A stretch of DNA of 64,000 bases from assembly GCF_000002985.6 (NCBI RefSeq), contig NC_003283.11, positions 10,230,001-10,294,000 of the forward strand. Reading direction: 5' to 3'. Shown here piece by piece: positions 37,401 through 50,015 of this stretch. The notes under the pieces were generated by a model. The model saw only the letters and a program-made list of their open reading frames with translations. It was not told the DNA's origin and searched no databases. The position numbers and the translations under genes are program-made. The first letter of the stretch is position 1. Each line of letters begins with the position of its first letter. Origin of the DNA: Caenorhabditis elegans (Eukaryota; Nematoda; Chromadorea; Rhabditida; Rhabditidae).

Positions 37401-40284
37401 ATAGATCTAAAAACTAATAAAATTTACAATTTATCAAATTTTTGTAAGTCAGATGAAAGATTGAAACTGATAATTGAAAAAAAAATCCTCAACCTGAATG
37501 GAATTGTGAAAAAATTGTGAGAAATAAAAAGTACATAAAAATTCAAAATTAAAATACTATCAGAAACAAGCAGCCACAAAAATTTTAGTTTGTTTTTTGA
37601 AGATTGTAATTTCCAAAAACAAATTTTTTAACAGTTACTAAAAAGTTTGCCACTAAACTATTCATAACCGTTAGCACCTGCAGAAATAATTCGCCGGCAT
37701 GTGATATTTACTGAAAGTTTTTACCAATTTTACTCAATTGAAAAGTTCCAATTCAGAATATTTGAAAAATTTGCAAATAATTTTTATTTTCTTTTTCCTT
37801 TTGGTGTACATTCTATTTTACTCGTTTTATTGGTAAAATTGATATTTGATAAACAAACAACTTAATAGCTATATTTTTTGGACAAAACTTTTAACATCGA
37901 AACCGTGATATTATTGTATAAAATTTTTCAAAATAGTAAAAAATCATTACTTATATATAAAAAAATACAGTTCGTCTGTCCATAGTTTGTAGTCTATGTA
38001 GTCTTTGTAGTCTGTGACGTCACACCCAAAGTCAGTGAGAGTTGTGGGCGGGGCCTGTCACCTTCGTGGTGAGACCCATCGTGGTGATACCCTTCGCGGT
38101 GAGACCCACATTTTTGGCGGGAAATTCAAATTTTCAGTGAAAAAATTTTGGCGGGAAATTCAAATTTTCTATGAAAAAAATATTGGCGGGAAATTCAAAT
38201 TTTTTGTGAAAAAAATTTTGGCGGGAAATTCAAATTTTCAGTTGAAAAAATTTTGGCGGGAAATTCAAATTTTCAGTGAAAAAATTTTGGCGGGAAATTC
38301 AAATTTTCAGTGAAAAAATTTTGGCGGGAAATTCAAATTTTCAGTGAAAAAATTTTGGCGGGAAATTCAAATTTTCAGTGAAAACATTTTGGCGGGAAGT
38401 TCAATTTTTCTATGAAAAAAATATTGGCGGGAAATTCAAATTTTCAGTGAAAACATTTTGGCGGGAAGTTCAATTTTTCTATGAAAAAAATATTGGCGGG
38501 AAATTCAAATTTTCAGTGAAAAAATTTTGGCGGGAAATTCAAATTTTCAGTGAAAAAATTTTGGCGGGAAATTCAAATTTTCTATGAAAAAAATATTGGC
38601 GGGAAATTCAAATTTTTTGTGAAAAAAATTTTGGCGGGAAATTCAAATTTTCAGTTGAAAAAATTTTGGCGGGAAATTCAAATTTTCAGTGAAAAAATTT
38701 TGGCGGGAAATTCAAATTTTCAGTGAAAAAATTTTGGCGGGAAATTCAAATTTTCAGTGAAAAAATTTTGGCGGGAAATTCAAATTTTCAGTGAAAAAAT
38801 TTTGGCGGGAAATTCAAATTTTCAGTGAAAAAATTTTGGCGGGAAATTCAAATTTTCAGTGAAAACATTTTGGCGGGAAGTTCAATTTTTCTATGAAAAA
38901 AATATTGGCGGGAAATTCAAATTTTCAGTGAAAAAATTTTGGCGGGAAATTCAAATTTTCAGTGAAAAAATTTTGGCGGGAAATTCAAATTTTCTATGAA
39001 AAAAATATTGGCGGGAAATTCAAATTTTTTGTGAAAAAAATTTTGGCGGGAAATTCAAATTTTCAGTGAAAAAATTTTGGCGGGAAATTCAAATTTTCAG
39101 TGAAAAAATTTTGGCGGGAAATTCAAATTTTCAGTGAAAAAATTTTGGCGGGAAATTCAAATTTTCAGTGAAAAAACAATTTGGCGGGAAATTCAAATTT
39201 TCAGTGAAAAAGATTTTGACGGGAAATTCAAATTTTCTGAGGAAAACATTTGGCGGGAAATTCAAATTTTGGTTCTGGAATCAATTTTTTGTTTCAGCAC
39301 CTTCTGGAAGTTTCAAGAAAATTCTAGAATGTTCTAGAATCATCTGGAAAGTTCAAAAAAGTCCTGAAATGCTCTACAACCTCCTATAACTGTAGGAGTT
39401 TTTATTTGTTTCGTCACATCTATATTCAAAGAACTTACTATTAGTAGTTAATTATTCAGACTTCTCCAGTTAAGGAAAGTTATTAACTTATTGAAAAAAC
39501 TGTAACTCTGTGGAATTTTTTCGGGGGAGGGGGACAGCTCGCCACGCCAACAGTGAGAAAAATAGTGTGGTGCGCGGACCTCGAATGATGTCGGCGGCTG
39601 ATATTACCTGGGGTACTGCTTTTTGCCTTTTCCCCGTGAGTGAACGAGAAAAAGGCGGGGACTATTTTGGCGTACACGTAACGCAGTTTTATAATTTTGA
39701 GTGTAGAAAAATCAGAACATTCTAACTGTCTCTTTGAATTTTCTGAATCGAATACCATGGAAGAAGAAAATGCGATTTAATCGATGAAGTTTCAACTTTT
39801 TTAATGATACATTTTTGAATGATTGAAAGGACATCTATGTGTTATACATTTTAAACTCCGCCAGTCGTTGGCCGCGCCGGAGGCGCGGTCATCGGCTGGT
39901 ATAGAATATAAATTCTTCACTGTGTTTTTTCGTTGCGGTATTTTGGTATTTTGCACTTTTCAAGGATTTAAAAGCAATATTCTAATTTCAGCATCAAAAA
40001 TACTGTTTGAAATCATTGATTTTTCGGTTAAATATGTATTATTATTATTTTTAACTTAATATACTTCCTCTTGTAAAGCTCTTTGTATCACTGTGCATAC
40101 GCTAGACTTTTTCCCCCGAGAACTTCCCACACCCATCTGAATCTAATGATCATCAAGGTAATCAAAAATTCTATTATTTTCTGAAAATCTTTCTCATTTC
40201 CCATTGACTCACATCATCAGTTGTTGCATTCATTTTGAGGTTGATAGCCTCAAGACCCTCTGGAATATCATCATCTCCTGACAT
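31483..40284 (-). CDS. ric-4: SNAP-25 t-SNARE RIC-4
   Basis: Exons 40284-40213, 32408-32318, 32268-32019, 31972-31828 and 31548-31483 give 207 residues starting [20 protein letters not shown]. The N-terminal SNARE helix ([20 protein letters not shown] and onward) is followed by a palmitoylation cluster CCGLC. A linker and a second SNARE helix come next ([20 protein letters not shown] through [13 protein letters not shown]). RIC-4 pairs with syntaxin UNC-64 and synaptobrevin SNB-1 to drive synaptic vesicle fusion. The first intron is about 7.8 kb and holds a second first exon at 32564-32511 and a large minisatellite. The junction before ITNDARE uses an acceptor ending GAAG at 31973, forced by the conserved protein sequence. 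Confidence 0.97.
32511..32564 (-). other. ric-4: Candidate alternative first exon of ric-4
   Basis: ATG at 32564 opens 18 codons, [18 protein letters not shown], followed by a GTAATA donor in phase 0, exactly as the distal first exon. Joining it to the exon at 32408 gives a 201-residue SNAP-25 with a different N-terminus. A TTCCAG just 5 bases upstream of the ATG could be a trans-splice acceptor, so this exon could have its own promoter. Confidence 0.7.
32619..32669. repeat. GC-rich inverted repeat upstream of the proximal ric-4 exon
   Basis: The ends ACGGGGATG and CATCCCCGT are perfect inverted repeats; the interior is nearly all G/C. It contrasts sharply with the AT-rich surroundings and lies 55 bp upstream of the proximal start. 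Confidence 0.7.
32670..37980. other. ric-4 long intron, proximal part
   Basis: About 5.3 kb of AT-rich DNA within the first intron. The plus strand is purine-rich over long stretches (33800-34060, 35690-35900). Short open frames are low in complexity and unsupported. Confidence 0.45.
37981..38112. repeat. Repeat-like leader of the minisatellite
   Basis: Short internal duplications occur: GTAGTCT-type words (37989-38020) and three GTGGTGA/GCGGTGAGACCC-type words (38070-38110). They lead directly into the 34-bp array. This may be the end of a larger dispersed element. Confidence 0.5.
38113..39270. repeat. 34-bp minisatellite array in ric-4 intron 1
   Basis: About 33 copies of a unit built on GGCGGGAAATTCAAATTTTC followed by AGTGAAAAAATTTT. 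Variant units end CTATGAAAAAAATATT, TTTGTGAAAAAAATTTT, CAGTTGAAAAAATTTT, or carry AAGTTCAATTTTTC. The CTATG-then-TTGTG pair recurs at 38169, 38582 and 38994, that is every 412-413 bp, showing a second level of duplication of about 12 units. Such minisatellites occur inside some C. elegans Helitron-type elements, but no Helitron ends were proven here. Confidence 0.92.
39861..39899. repeat. GC-rich hairpin
   Basis: CCAGTCGTTGGCCGCGCC pairs imperfectly with GGCGCGGTCATCGGCTGG around a short GGA loop. It lies 600 bp beyond the minisatellite, within ric-4 intron 1. Confidence 0.65.
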
Positions 40285-43200
40285 TATTGCTTGTTGTCTG
40301 ACCGTTCACAGAACCTGAAAAATAAATTTTATGATTTTTTTTCTATTTAAAAAATAACTGAAAGAAAAAAAGCAATGATGATGAAAAAGAAGTTGAAATA
40401 AGTGAGAAAGTATGTGTCAAGCCGTATCTTTGAGCAAAAAAAGGAATTATAATATAAGTGAGAGCGGCCCACGGATTATGCTAATCTACTCATAAATTTG
40501 TATTTTTCTCATTCACACTCTCGCCTTATCCCGTATTTCCTTCGTCCGTTAATGTGTTTTTAAGATGAAAAAATGGTGAAAAACAAGTGAAAAATGGGAA
40601 ATGAGAAGGCACCTGTTCCAACGTCTTCGTGTCTCATTTCAGATTCAAGCGCGAAACGAGTAAGAGTCAAAGTTTGAAATTACTTCAGTGTAGACAAAAG
40701 TTCACTCTCGAAAAAACTTCAAATGGCATGCTACAAAAGACGAAAAAAGTACGCGTTCATTAGATGAGTAGGTTCAATTAAAGAGTGGGGTGTCATCTTT
40801 TAAAATTTTCAGTCAAAGTATAAATTGTCGAAACTTCAAAAATTTTGACTTTTTGAGTAATTTTGAGACTTGCAAACGATTGAGCAATCAAAATATAAAA
40901 CTGGAAGAATTTTTTTTCCGTCGATTTCCAAAATTCTGCTTTGTCGAAATTGAGTGCTTACCGCTTTTGACGGTAAAGAAAAAACGTTTTATGATATGTG
41001 GATATTAATATTTATTAAAAAAATTCAAGCATATTTTTTTCGAAAAAGGTACTTTTTTAAACAAATATTCACCGCTGAAATTAAAACTTTCCAAAGAAAC
41101 TCAAACGTTCCTTTCGTAACAAGTGAGCCTAATTAGTATTTCTTACTCAATTTGGCTTAATTGTATTTTGCAGAAAAGTTTTAAAAAATTCGAAAACTTC
41201 CTTGTTTGGCTGCTTCACTCTTCAATTTTTTGCAAAACACCGACGAAACAACAACCGCTACCCAATTTTATGTCCGGCTCACTCGGAAGAAGCAACAGAA
41301 ACAAGAAAGACGAAACGAAAAGAGCTCAGCGAAAAAGGCAATTATTCATAAAATAAGCGTTGTTTGAATGGATGGCACGAAGAAAAAGGACGCACAAAAA
41401 TGGACAGAAAACAACAAAAAACTTTCAGAATTTTATTTAAAAAAAATGAAGAAAAAAATATTTAGCTGACAGGTTTTTGCTCTTGAAAAAACGGCACAGA
41501 ATAGGAATTGAACAGAAGAAAAACGAAACGAGATGAGAATGACAGAAAATGGAACATTTCTGAAATTGAGCCAAAGAAGACAAAAAAACGAAAGAAAAGA
41601 TGTCACTTTTGACGATAACAGAGACCCAAGGGATTAGAGATTGGGCACAAAAATTTGGGAAAGACTGAACAAAAAAAGAATAAGTCAGAACAGCACAAAA
41701 ATGAATGAAAAAAAGCTGAGAAAAGGAAGGAAACGTGGGCGATCTAAAAATCACGATTTGTGGTTCTGTTCACTGCTGACGTCTTTTTATTGATTCTAAA
41801 AATATGATACAACCAATAGAAGTTAAAAAAAATTATAAAATGCTGAATCCCATTTTTACAATTATTTATGGCATTTTGGAAAAGTTTGAAAACAATCTCA
41901 CAATTAGTCACAATCAGTTTTTAATTGTAAACGTATTTTTGCTATTAGTATATTTGCAATATTTATTTTTGAGAACCTTTCTATTTCAATACTATTAGAG
42001 ATCACATCAGCAGTAATTTTTAAACAATGTGTTCCTCAGATTCAGAAAAATTGAAAAGTGGATATTTTGTCTGAAGGTTTAAATTCTGCAACTATATACT
42101 TTTTATCTAGTTATAATACTGTATGACGTCACTAACATAATTCCGGATTAATTATTAAGTTTCAGTAGATGTTAGAACAAAGAACAGGTGAAACATAATT
42201 AAATTTGAGACGAGAAAGATTTGAAATTTTCAGGAACTATAATAATAATTAGAAAATAATATATGGAAAAACATTAAAAACTTTTTTTTTTCATCTGACC
42301 TTCACCTTGTTTCCGTTTTTAGATGTTTCAACCTCACAATTGATGAATTGAAAAGTAGTGAAAACCAGAAAAAAATAGAAAAACAAAGTTGGGAAGAGAT
42401 GCAGAAGGAAATGAAATAAATCGTCGGAAAGAATGAAAATTGCTGAGAAACGGAAGAAGAATCATGATGACGTGAAGAATTGTTGAGCTGGGTGGAGCAA
42501 AAAAAGAAGCAATTCGAGAAAAGTAGATCAAAATTAAGAAAACATGAACTAAGATGATGCTAATCGGAATGGATAGAATGACAATTTGAGCTGAATATAT
42601 TATTTTGAACGACCGAAAGCGCGGAAATTGAAAATGACGAGTTTTTATTTAGAGTGACGTGAGGAAAAATGCACTATACTGTGAATGTATATAATTAATG
42701 TATTTCAAGTAATGTAGAGAGATTGAATTTTAAACATTTATTTTTCAACGATTGTAGGAAAGAATGCTTATGTTATGATTAATCACTTTCAAACGTTTAT
42801 CCAAAATTATGATTTCAGTCGGTTTTGAGTTTGAAAAAGCGTCAACTCCAAGAACTGAAAAACAAAAAATATTAAATCGATACCACATATAATAGCGTTT
42901 TGTTCAGAAAATGACAGACTAACATATGAAAAATAGTTTTAAATCTTTTTTGACTGCTTAAGAAATTTCAATAACTAGAACATTTTTATTGGAAAACAAA
43001 ACTTTTGCAAACAAAATCTCTTCCAAAAATAGCCGAAGCTTTGCTCATGAAGGTTCAAATTACGTTATTATTTTTAGTCAACAGAACATTTTTAGATTTT
43101 TGATATTTTAAATGCAATTGGAGTGTAAAATTGGACTATGCTTAACTATATCAACTTTCTCACATTGAAAAAAATTTGTGAACCGTGAATATATACTGAA

Positions 43201-44622
43201 AAGTTACGTTTTGGTCAACTAAAATAAATTTTTCTAAAATGTTTCAACATATTTCCAGCAAAATTCTGGAGCAATGTGAAAGATAATGACGCGCTTCAGA
43301 ATTGAGAACTTGTCAAAAGTTATTGATAATAGGTAATTGATAATAAATTTTGATTTTTGATAATAGACATTACAGATAATTCTCATACAAATGACAGTAA
43401 AAACTAACAGCTTTAAACAAGAATATGAACATTTTAACTTCACAGATCAAAAATACATCTGACTCATATTAGAGTACGGGGACCATTTTAAATTTTGTGC
43501 AACCAACTGTGAATGTTCACGGAAATGGAATTCTGTAAAAAAAAAGCAAAGATGATGATTGTGCTAGAACGAGACACAAATAGAAAAGTATGGATGATAA
43601 TTAAATAGAAAGACAAAAGAATAGTTAACAAAAAACAAGAAAAAAGGTTGGAATAAAGAGTGGAAAGTGGAAGAAATCGGATATTTTTGGGGGGTTTTCA
43701 GTGAATTGAATGGACAAATGGACGGATGGCACGTGGAGACAAAGAGCATTCAGAGCAAAAAAAACGTGGAAAAATGGAGCAAAGGATTCGGGTTTCGCAA
43801 TACTTTTCCCCTCAGATTCTATGTTTTTTTTCAGGATTGAGCTAACGTTAGATATGGCAGTGCCGTATGCTGAATTTGTGTATGCATTCTCCGGAGAGCC
43901 CATGTGTGTATGCTTGCGGAAAGAGAGAAAACAGAGACTCTCTTTCTCTCTATGAGAGCCAATCGATACGTGGGTGCGGGCTTCCCTTTCTGGCTCACTT
44001 CGTCGTTTCTTTCTTTTCTTTCATCTTATACTTTCTTCTTCTTCGACGTCTTAGAGCCTCTGAGAAGAAGTAGAAGACGTTCTCCTTCTTTTTTCCTTGC
44101 ACAACTAGCCTTGAAGGATTAGAAGAGTAGTGCATTTGACGCTGACGGAAAGCTCGTGAAACGAGATCGAGCACACGATTCGGAGCGGCGGCAACCTCGG
44201 GAAAAGACGTCATGGAGATAGGAAACGAGGTCAACGACTACCAAATGATGGATTGACAGAAAAAGACGAGGAGTCAAAAAGAATTGAAATGGAGGAGCAT
44301 CCGATAGCTCTTTCAAATATAATAGTTATATATGAGGTACAATTTTTGATTCATAAATTATCACATTAAAAGTTGATACACTCTAAACGTTTCTTTCTTT
44401 GTTAAAAGTTGAAACAAAATAAAGTTAACATTCATTCAAAATCCGAATTTACTTCTCGGCATTTGATGGCCACTTCCAAATACGGTACGCTTTCAAGTTG
44501 AGGGTAGGATCTCTAGTTGTAACAAGAAGCTTACCAAAATGGTGTAAACTAGTTTGAAAGTTTGCAAAGAAGCAAGTATCCGGAGAGTACCGAGGGACAC
44601 TCAAAAATGTGTTGGCAACAAC
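40285..44622. other. ric-4 upstream region
   Basis: About 4.3 kb with strongly strand-biased purine tracts on the plus strand (A/G-rich, for example 41380-41720 and 43600-43790). No coding gene is supported. It likely includes the ric-4 distal promoter and 5' UTR near 40285-40650. Confidence 0.4.
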
Positions 44623-44630
44623 ATCTTATA

Positions 44631-45056
44631 CAGGGGTGCGCGGCAATTACCGAACGCCAATTCTACAAAATGAGACGGTTGGGCATATTCCCCCGATATT
44701 TTTCATTACAATTTAATGATACAATATAGAAAAATATTTGCGCTATCTCAAAATGACTTTTATTTGACTTGAAACAACCGAGAAAGTGTTCAAAAACTGT
44801 CTGAAAGTTGAAAATTGCCAAAAATTGACGGCAATTTTCATCGACAATTTTCAACTTTCGGGCAATTTTTTAGCACTCCCCCCCCCCCCCCGGTATTTAA
44901 AAATCAAATAAAAATTATTTTCAAATAAAGCAAATATTTTTCTATATTGTATCATCAAATTTTAATGAAAAATATCGGGGGAACATGCCCAACCATCTCA
45001 TTTTGTAGAATTGCCGTTCGTCAATTGCCGCGCTGCCGTTCGGCAATTGCCGCCTG
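44631..45056. mobile_element. Non-autonomous hAT-type foldback element
   Basis: It begins CAGGGGTGCGCGGCAATT and ends GGCAATTGCCGCCTG. The flanking 8 bases ATCTTATA occur on both sides (44623-44630 and 45057-45064), as expected for a hAT insertion. Inside, two arms of about 80 bp (44661-44742 and 44930-45011) are inverted repeats, and the centre has a run of 14 C (44878-44891). The right terminus has lost part of the CACACCC motif. There is no transposase. Confidence 0.82.
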
Positions 45057-45064
45057 ATCTTATA

Positions 45065-47770
45065 TAAGATTATTTTACTAAATGATCAAGTGTTTCTAAA
45101 AAGTGGGTACAGAATGCCAAATTTTCAATTTTACTATGGGATAGAAAAAAAACATTCCGTACTTGATGAAAATTCTTCCACAGGGAGTTTTATACTAGCA
45201 ATCTTAATGATGATTGTAGTTTCGGAAACTGCATAACTGGTGATTTTTTTTAGCTAATGAACTTATACATAGTGGGATAAGACAACTTTATTTAAAATAT
45301 TAATGTTTTGGAACATGGATCAAAAATTAAGGCAAGTGGTACCGTTGCAAACTGAGCTTCAAATATAAAATTTGACATAATAGAATAAACATTATTTAGG
45401 ATTATTTTTGATATATGTTCAGTGTATCGAAAATAAAATTTCCCCAGAGCCACTTGCTCCTTGTGCCGGTTAGTTGGCTGAAACTGAGAATCCCAATTCT
45501 AAAGTTCAAAATGTTCATTTTATCTATCTTCTTCTTCTGGCAAAATACATTTTCAGACGTTCTCTGTGCATACTCATGGAGAAGACATTTGCGGATTCTT
45601 TTCAGAACAAAAAATAAGAAGAGCAACAAAAAAGTAAAAGACGAATGGGACGATCAATGGAAAGAAAGAAGGAAAAGGAGAACTCGTAAAAAACGGGACG
45701 GGAAACCATCGGACACATAAAACACAGAGAAAAGGCGATGCTGAGAAGAGTTTTCGTGGAAGAAGAAAAAAGAAGACGAAGAAGAAAGAGAGCAACGGAC
45801 AAAAACGGACGAATGCCCCGGAAATAATACACGAGTGCTCTGCGCCGGATGTCGACCGCTCGTTATTATGAATGCGTTTTTTCGCATCGTTGATGACATA
45901 CCAACAGAGCAAAATAGGTGGACATGGGTTAAGAAAAGAGATGTACAGTTCATTAGGTTTTAATTGTTACGAAAGGGCATACATTTTCTGAAGCGACCTA
46001 CAATACTAGAATTTTGAGCGTATAAAAGTCACAAAAGTCACTTAATCTCGCCTCGAACCGGCATGGTCACCTTCAATGTGAACCTTTATAGGTTTTTTGC
46101 GCATTCTGAAGGCTATAATACTGATTTCAAAAATATATGCACGTTATCATTTGTAAAAGATCGATTATTGAAACTCTCACCAAATCCATCTGCCTAGTAA
46201 GTGCAATTCATATATTTTCGAGTTTTGAGAATGCAGCTGGATTTTCATTTTGAGAGCACAAAATCCTAGGAAAGCGAATGAATGTTTGATCTCAGTATTT
46301 TTTGATTATTTTCTGTTGAGAGGTGTATTTGAAAGGGTTTAATGTTGTGCAATGTTTTTATAGCAGTTTATTTGTTTTTTAATGCCAATATTTGCTTTGT
46401 CTTCTGTAATTTATAAAACATCTATAAAAAATTGCTGATCCAGTTAAAAAGATCTTCATTATTCCTAAAACTGGGAAAAGTAAGGTACCGAAAATCTCTG
46501 ATTCTTGATCTTCATTTCTAACTAGAAACCTCAAGATAGTCACCGATAAATATTCAAGTGAATTACGTTTTCTTCTTTTTTATCTAGGAATTCCCTCCGC
46601 TCAGCTATTTTAACCCTAACAGGCCACCTTACGTTTTTCTTCTTTTAATTTTCTTCGCAGGAAAACTCATTTGGATGCGAACGAGCTTCTATTTTTTCTG
46701 GGTTTGTCTTGTGATTGGCCAGGCACCGGAGCATAACTGACGAGATGTCGGTTCCAGAAAATAAGCGGAGAAAAGGAAAAAAAACGAAGAAAAGAATAGA
46801 AAAAAGGAAAGTTTGGTGAAGTGGCAAACGGGAAGAGTCCGTCAATTGTTGTCGAGAGGCGACCACATCCTTCTACTCTTCGTTTTCGAATTTTTGGAGC
46901 TTTTCGAATTGTGACAATGAAGGAATATGGATGGTGAAGAGCACAAGGGTGACCAAATATTTTATTGAAACGGAAAAAAATGGACAATGAATTTGGAATG
47001 TGGAAAAATTGGGCAATTGTTGAAGTTGTCACATGGGTTTTGATATTTGGAAGTGAAAGATCCTCTTCGTAGATTGCTAGACGTTAATCCGAAACCGACA
47101 TTAAAGATGAAGCAGCCAGCCTGGAAATGATATTTCCATGAAGTAAAAGAAAGAAAATGAGAATATCTAATAAATAAAACACAAAGATCTATCGTTGTTT
47201 TTTATTCGGAATATCATGAAAAGATAAATCTAAACTTCAAATATAAATCAACCTTTGATTCTCAAATTGTCGGCAATATGGCTAACGTTGTCTGACCATG
47301 TATTGAAAATATGTAGTTCTTCGTCAACTCATGATAGAATGTTCGTCAAAACCAACAGAATAACATGTGAAAAGTGGGATGTAAATAAATTTAGTGACTC
47401 ATCTAAGAAACTATCAGCAATAGCCGTTAGCGACTAGTGATATATGTCATAGCGTGCTAGTATTCTATTGACAGAATCGCATGAGTCATATTCACATTTG
47501 TAGAAGTATTTTATCAGAAACCTTCAGTTCCAACCGCTTTAAAATTCCCTGCCCAAATTGGTCGCGGAAAGAAATTTTGTTTTAAATGAAGAATGCTTCT
47601 TTTTTTGACTAATCGCATAACTAATTTTGGTAGAAATTATTTAAAAAGAGTACTTAATTTTATCATCAACTTTCCAGTTTCCAATTAATATAGTCTTGAC
47701 ATTTAATATTACTAACGCCCCCGAATGAATCTCTTTCACCCTACTCGTCACTTTTCTATCTCCACTGATT
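45065..47770. other. Intergenic region upstream of lys-1
   Basis: About 2.7 kb. A purine-rich plus-strand block lies at 45600-45800 and another at 46700-46870. No coding gene is supported. Confidence 0.4.
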
Positions 47771-47773
47771 ACC

Positions 47774-47780
47774 CTTATCA
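47774..47780 (-). promoter_or_regulatory. GATA site upstream of lys-1
   Basis: CTTATCA is the reverse complement of TGATAAG, the preferred intestinal ELT-2 GATA site. It lies 128 bp upstream of the lys-1 start. Confidence 0.6.
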
Positions 47781-47907
47781 CTGGACGTTTTCTTCTACTT
47801 AAACGAGCCGCCATCCATCACCGAATCATTAGATTTTCATTCTCTCAACCTTTTCGTTGGCACTTTTCTTCAAGTCAATATTATTTTCTGTTTTTTGTTT
47901 CAGAACC

Positions 47908-48998
47908 ATGCTCAAGCTTGCTTTCGTTACTTTCCTTTTTGCTTTGGCTTCTGCTAGACCACAAGATGTCGACTCTAATAGAGTTGTAGCTCTTCCACAG
48001 GACAACTTCGAAGTGACTGATATTGGTTTCGAGAAGATCAAGGCCGAGCCAGCTCCGGAAGTTGTGAACAATGATGCTTCATATGCCTACGCAGTTGATA
48101 TTTCTGTTCCAACAACAGTTTCTCAAATGAACTGCCTCAAGACATCCAGATATGCAGCTGTTTTCATCAGAGGTTTCACTCCATTTGGATCTGGAGCATT
48201 CGACACAACTTCAGTCACTTCTATCAGAAATGCTTATTCTGCTGGATTGGGAATTGAGGTCTACATGACTCCACAACCACTTTCTTCTCTTCAAGGATAC
48301 CAACAACTTGATGCTCTTTATAACGGACTTAACGGAAATGGAATCACCATCAGATCTGTCTGGATTCAGGTTAGCTATATACAAGAAATATAAAAAACCT
48401 TGAACAATTAAAAGTTAAATTAGTTAAAATGTCATATGTGAAAAACTGGAAACAATGTACACTTAAACATTAAAATCTTCTTTCCGGAGATTATTTTTCA
48501 ATTTTCAACTGATAAGAAATTTAATTCTCGACGATTATAGTCTATACACTTGAACTCTTTCAGGTTACCTCCCCAGCCAACTGGCAGAAGTCTGCAACTA
48601 CTAATGTGAACTTCCTCAACAGCATTATTTCACGAGCCAAGCAATACGGACTGACTGTCGGAATCTACACCAACCAATACGACTGGAGCCAAATTACTGG
48701 AAACTGGGCAACTTTGAGCTCTGATGTTCTTCTCTGGTATTGGCATGTTCTTGGAGGTGGTGTTACTGGAGAGACTCCAGCTACTTTCGATGACTTCCGT
48801 GCATTCGGATCTTTCAAGAAGGCTTCTGTTAAGCAATTTGCTCAAGTTGAGTCTGTCTGCTCTTTGACCGTCAATCGTGATGTTTACGTTGTTGGAATCC
48901 CAGCTGCTGCTTCATCGAAAAACACTGATTTTTTCACTCAAGAGGACATCAGCAGCAACAACAAAAAGATTGTTGTTGGAGGAGTCATTGGAGTCTAA
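47908..48998 (+). CDS. lys-1: Lysozyme LYS-1, GH25-like (Entamoeba type)
   Basis: Exons 47908-48369 and 48564-48998 encode 298 residues. A signal peptide (MLKLAFVTFLFALASARPQD) is followed by a propeptide-like stretch. The GH25-like lysozyme domain starts near AYAVDISVPTTVSQMNCLK. The (A/V)D(I/F) at the start of the barrel, the SVWIQVTSP segment and the VGIYTNQYDW segment are family landmarks. LYS-1 is an intestinal lysozyme induced by bacteria such as Serratia and contributes to pathogen defence. The intron splits SVWIQ/VTSP in phase 0, the same place as in lys-2. A TTTCAG at 47898-47903 just before the start may be a trans-splice acceptor. AATAAA is at 49039-49044. Confidence 0.96.
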
Positions 48999-49296
48999 AA
49001 TATTTATGTTGTGATCTCTTACCTATTTGTATTATTTCAATAAACAATCCTAGCTTTATTAAAATTTTATTTTAAAAAATACTGAAATATACCATATAAC
49101 ATACCAGATATATACCAGAAATTAAAATGAATGATCAGTAAAATTTTAATTGTGTCTTTTCGCATGACGATTTCACTTTATTTCTGAAGATTTTTGTGGA
49201 AATCGTTTCTATAAATATAATTTTGAAAAGTAAACATTTAAAAAGTTAAAATAGCCGTGGCATAAATGCTAATTGGCAGTGATTTCCTGTCCCTCA

Positions 49297-50015
49297 CTAG
49301 GGAACGGTCAGAAGGTGCCCATCGGACTTGCATATGAGACCTATGCCATTCGATAGCCCATGTCTTAAAACAGTTACTCGTGAATTTTTAGCGGCAAAAC
49401 TCCCGAACCAAGCTCACGGCGGGCTCTCAAAGATCTTAAAATAGCACTGTAAGGAAGAACTTTAACGATCTAACGAAGCAATTTTCCAATTTCACTTTGG
49501 TAGCTCATATCTCCGTAGATAAATTTTTTACAGAAAAGTCATCAACTGATAAGTTGTTGATTTTGTTGTAACAAACAAGTTTGTAATTAAAAGTTTTTTA
49601 CCACAAAATTTTTGTTTGAGATAAAAGTGCGTGAAGTGCGGCAACTGGTGTTGTTATTTTTATGCTGCTATTCCGTTTCTAATGATTTTCTCGCAAACAA
49701 AAATTTTTTGGTAAAAAACTTTCAACTACAAACTTGTTCTTTACAACAATATCAACAACTTTTTAGTTGATGACTTTTCTGTAAAAAATTTATCTACGGA
49801 GATATGAGCTACCAAAGTGAAATTCGAAAATTGCTTCGTTAGATCGTTAAAGTTCTTCCTTACAGTGCTATTTTAAGATCTTTGAGAGCCCGCCGTGAGC
49901 TTGGTTCTGGAGTTTTGCCGCTAAAAATTCACGAGCAACCGTTTTAAGACATGCACTATCGAATGGCATTGGTCTCATATGCAAGTCCGATGGGCAGCTT
50001 CTGACGGTTCCCTAG
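49297..50015. mobile_element. Foldback (long inverted repeat) element
   Basis: Two arms of about 320 bp (49297-49617 and 49693-50015) are near-perfect inverted repeats around a spacer of about 75 bp. The outer ends read CTAGGGAACGGTCAGAAG and its complement with one mismatch (CCGT). TCA flanks both sides, a possible 3-bp target duplication. No coding sequence is present. The superfamily is not clear. It sits between the 3' ends of lys-1 and lys-2. Confidence 0.85.

Noticed and set aside
38113-39270. Regular repeat array resembling a CRISPR
   Set aside because: Units are directly adjacent with no unique spacers, and the genome is a eukaryote.
38014-39389. Open frames with repeated FWREIQIF / GGKFKF peptides
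   Set aside because: They are translation of the 34-bp minisatellite, whose unit is not a multiple of three yet stays open by composition. They have no start context or domain and lie in the ric-4 intron.
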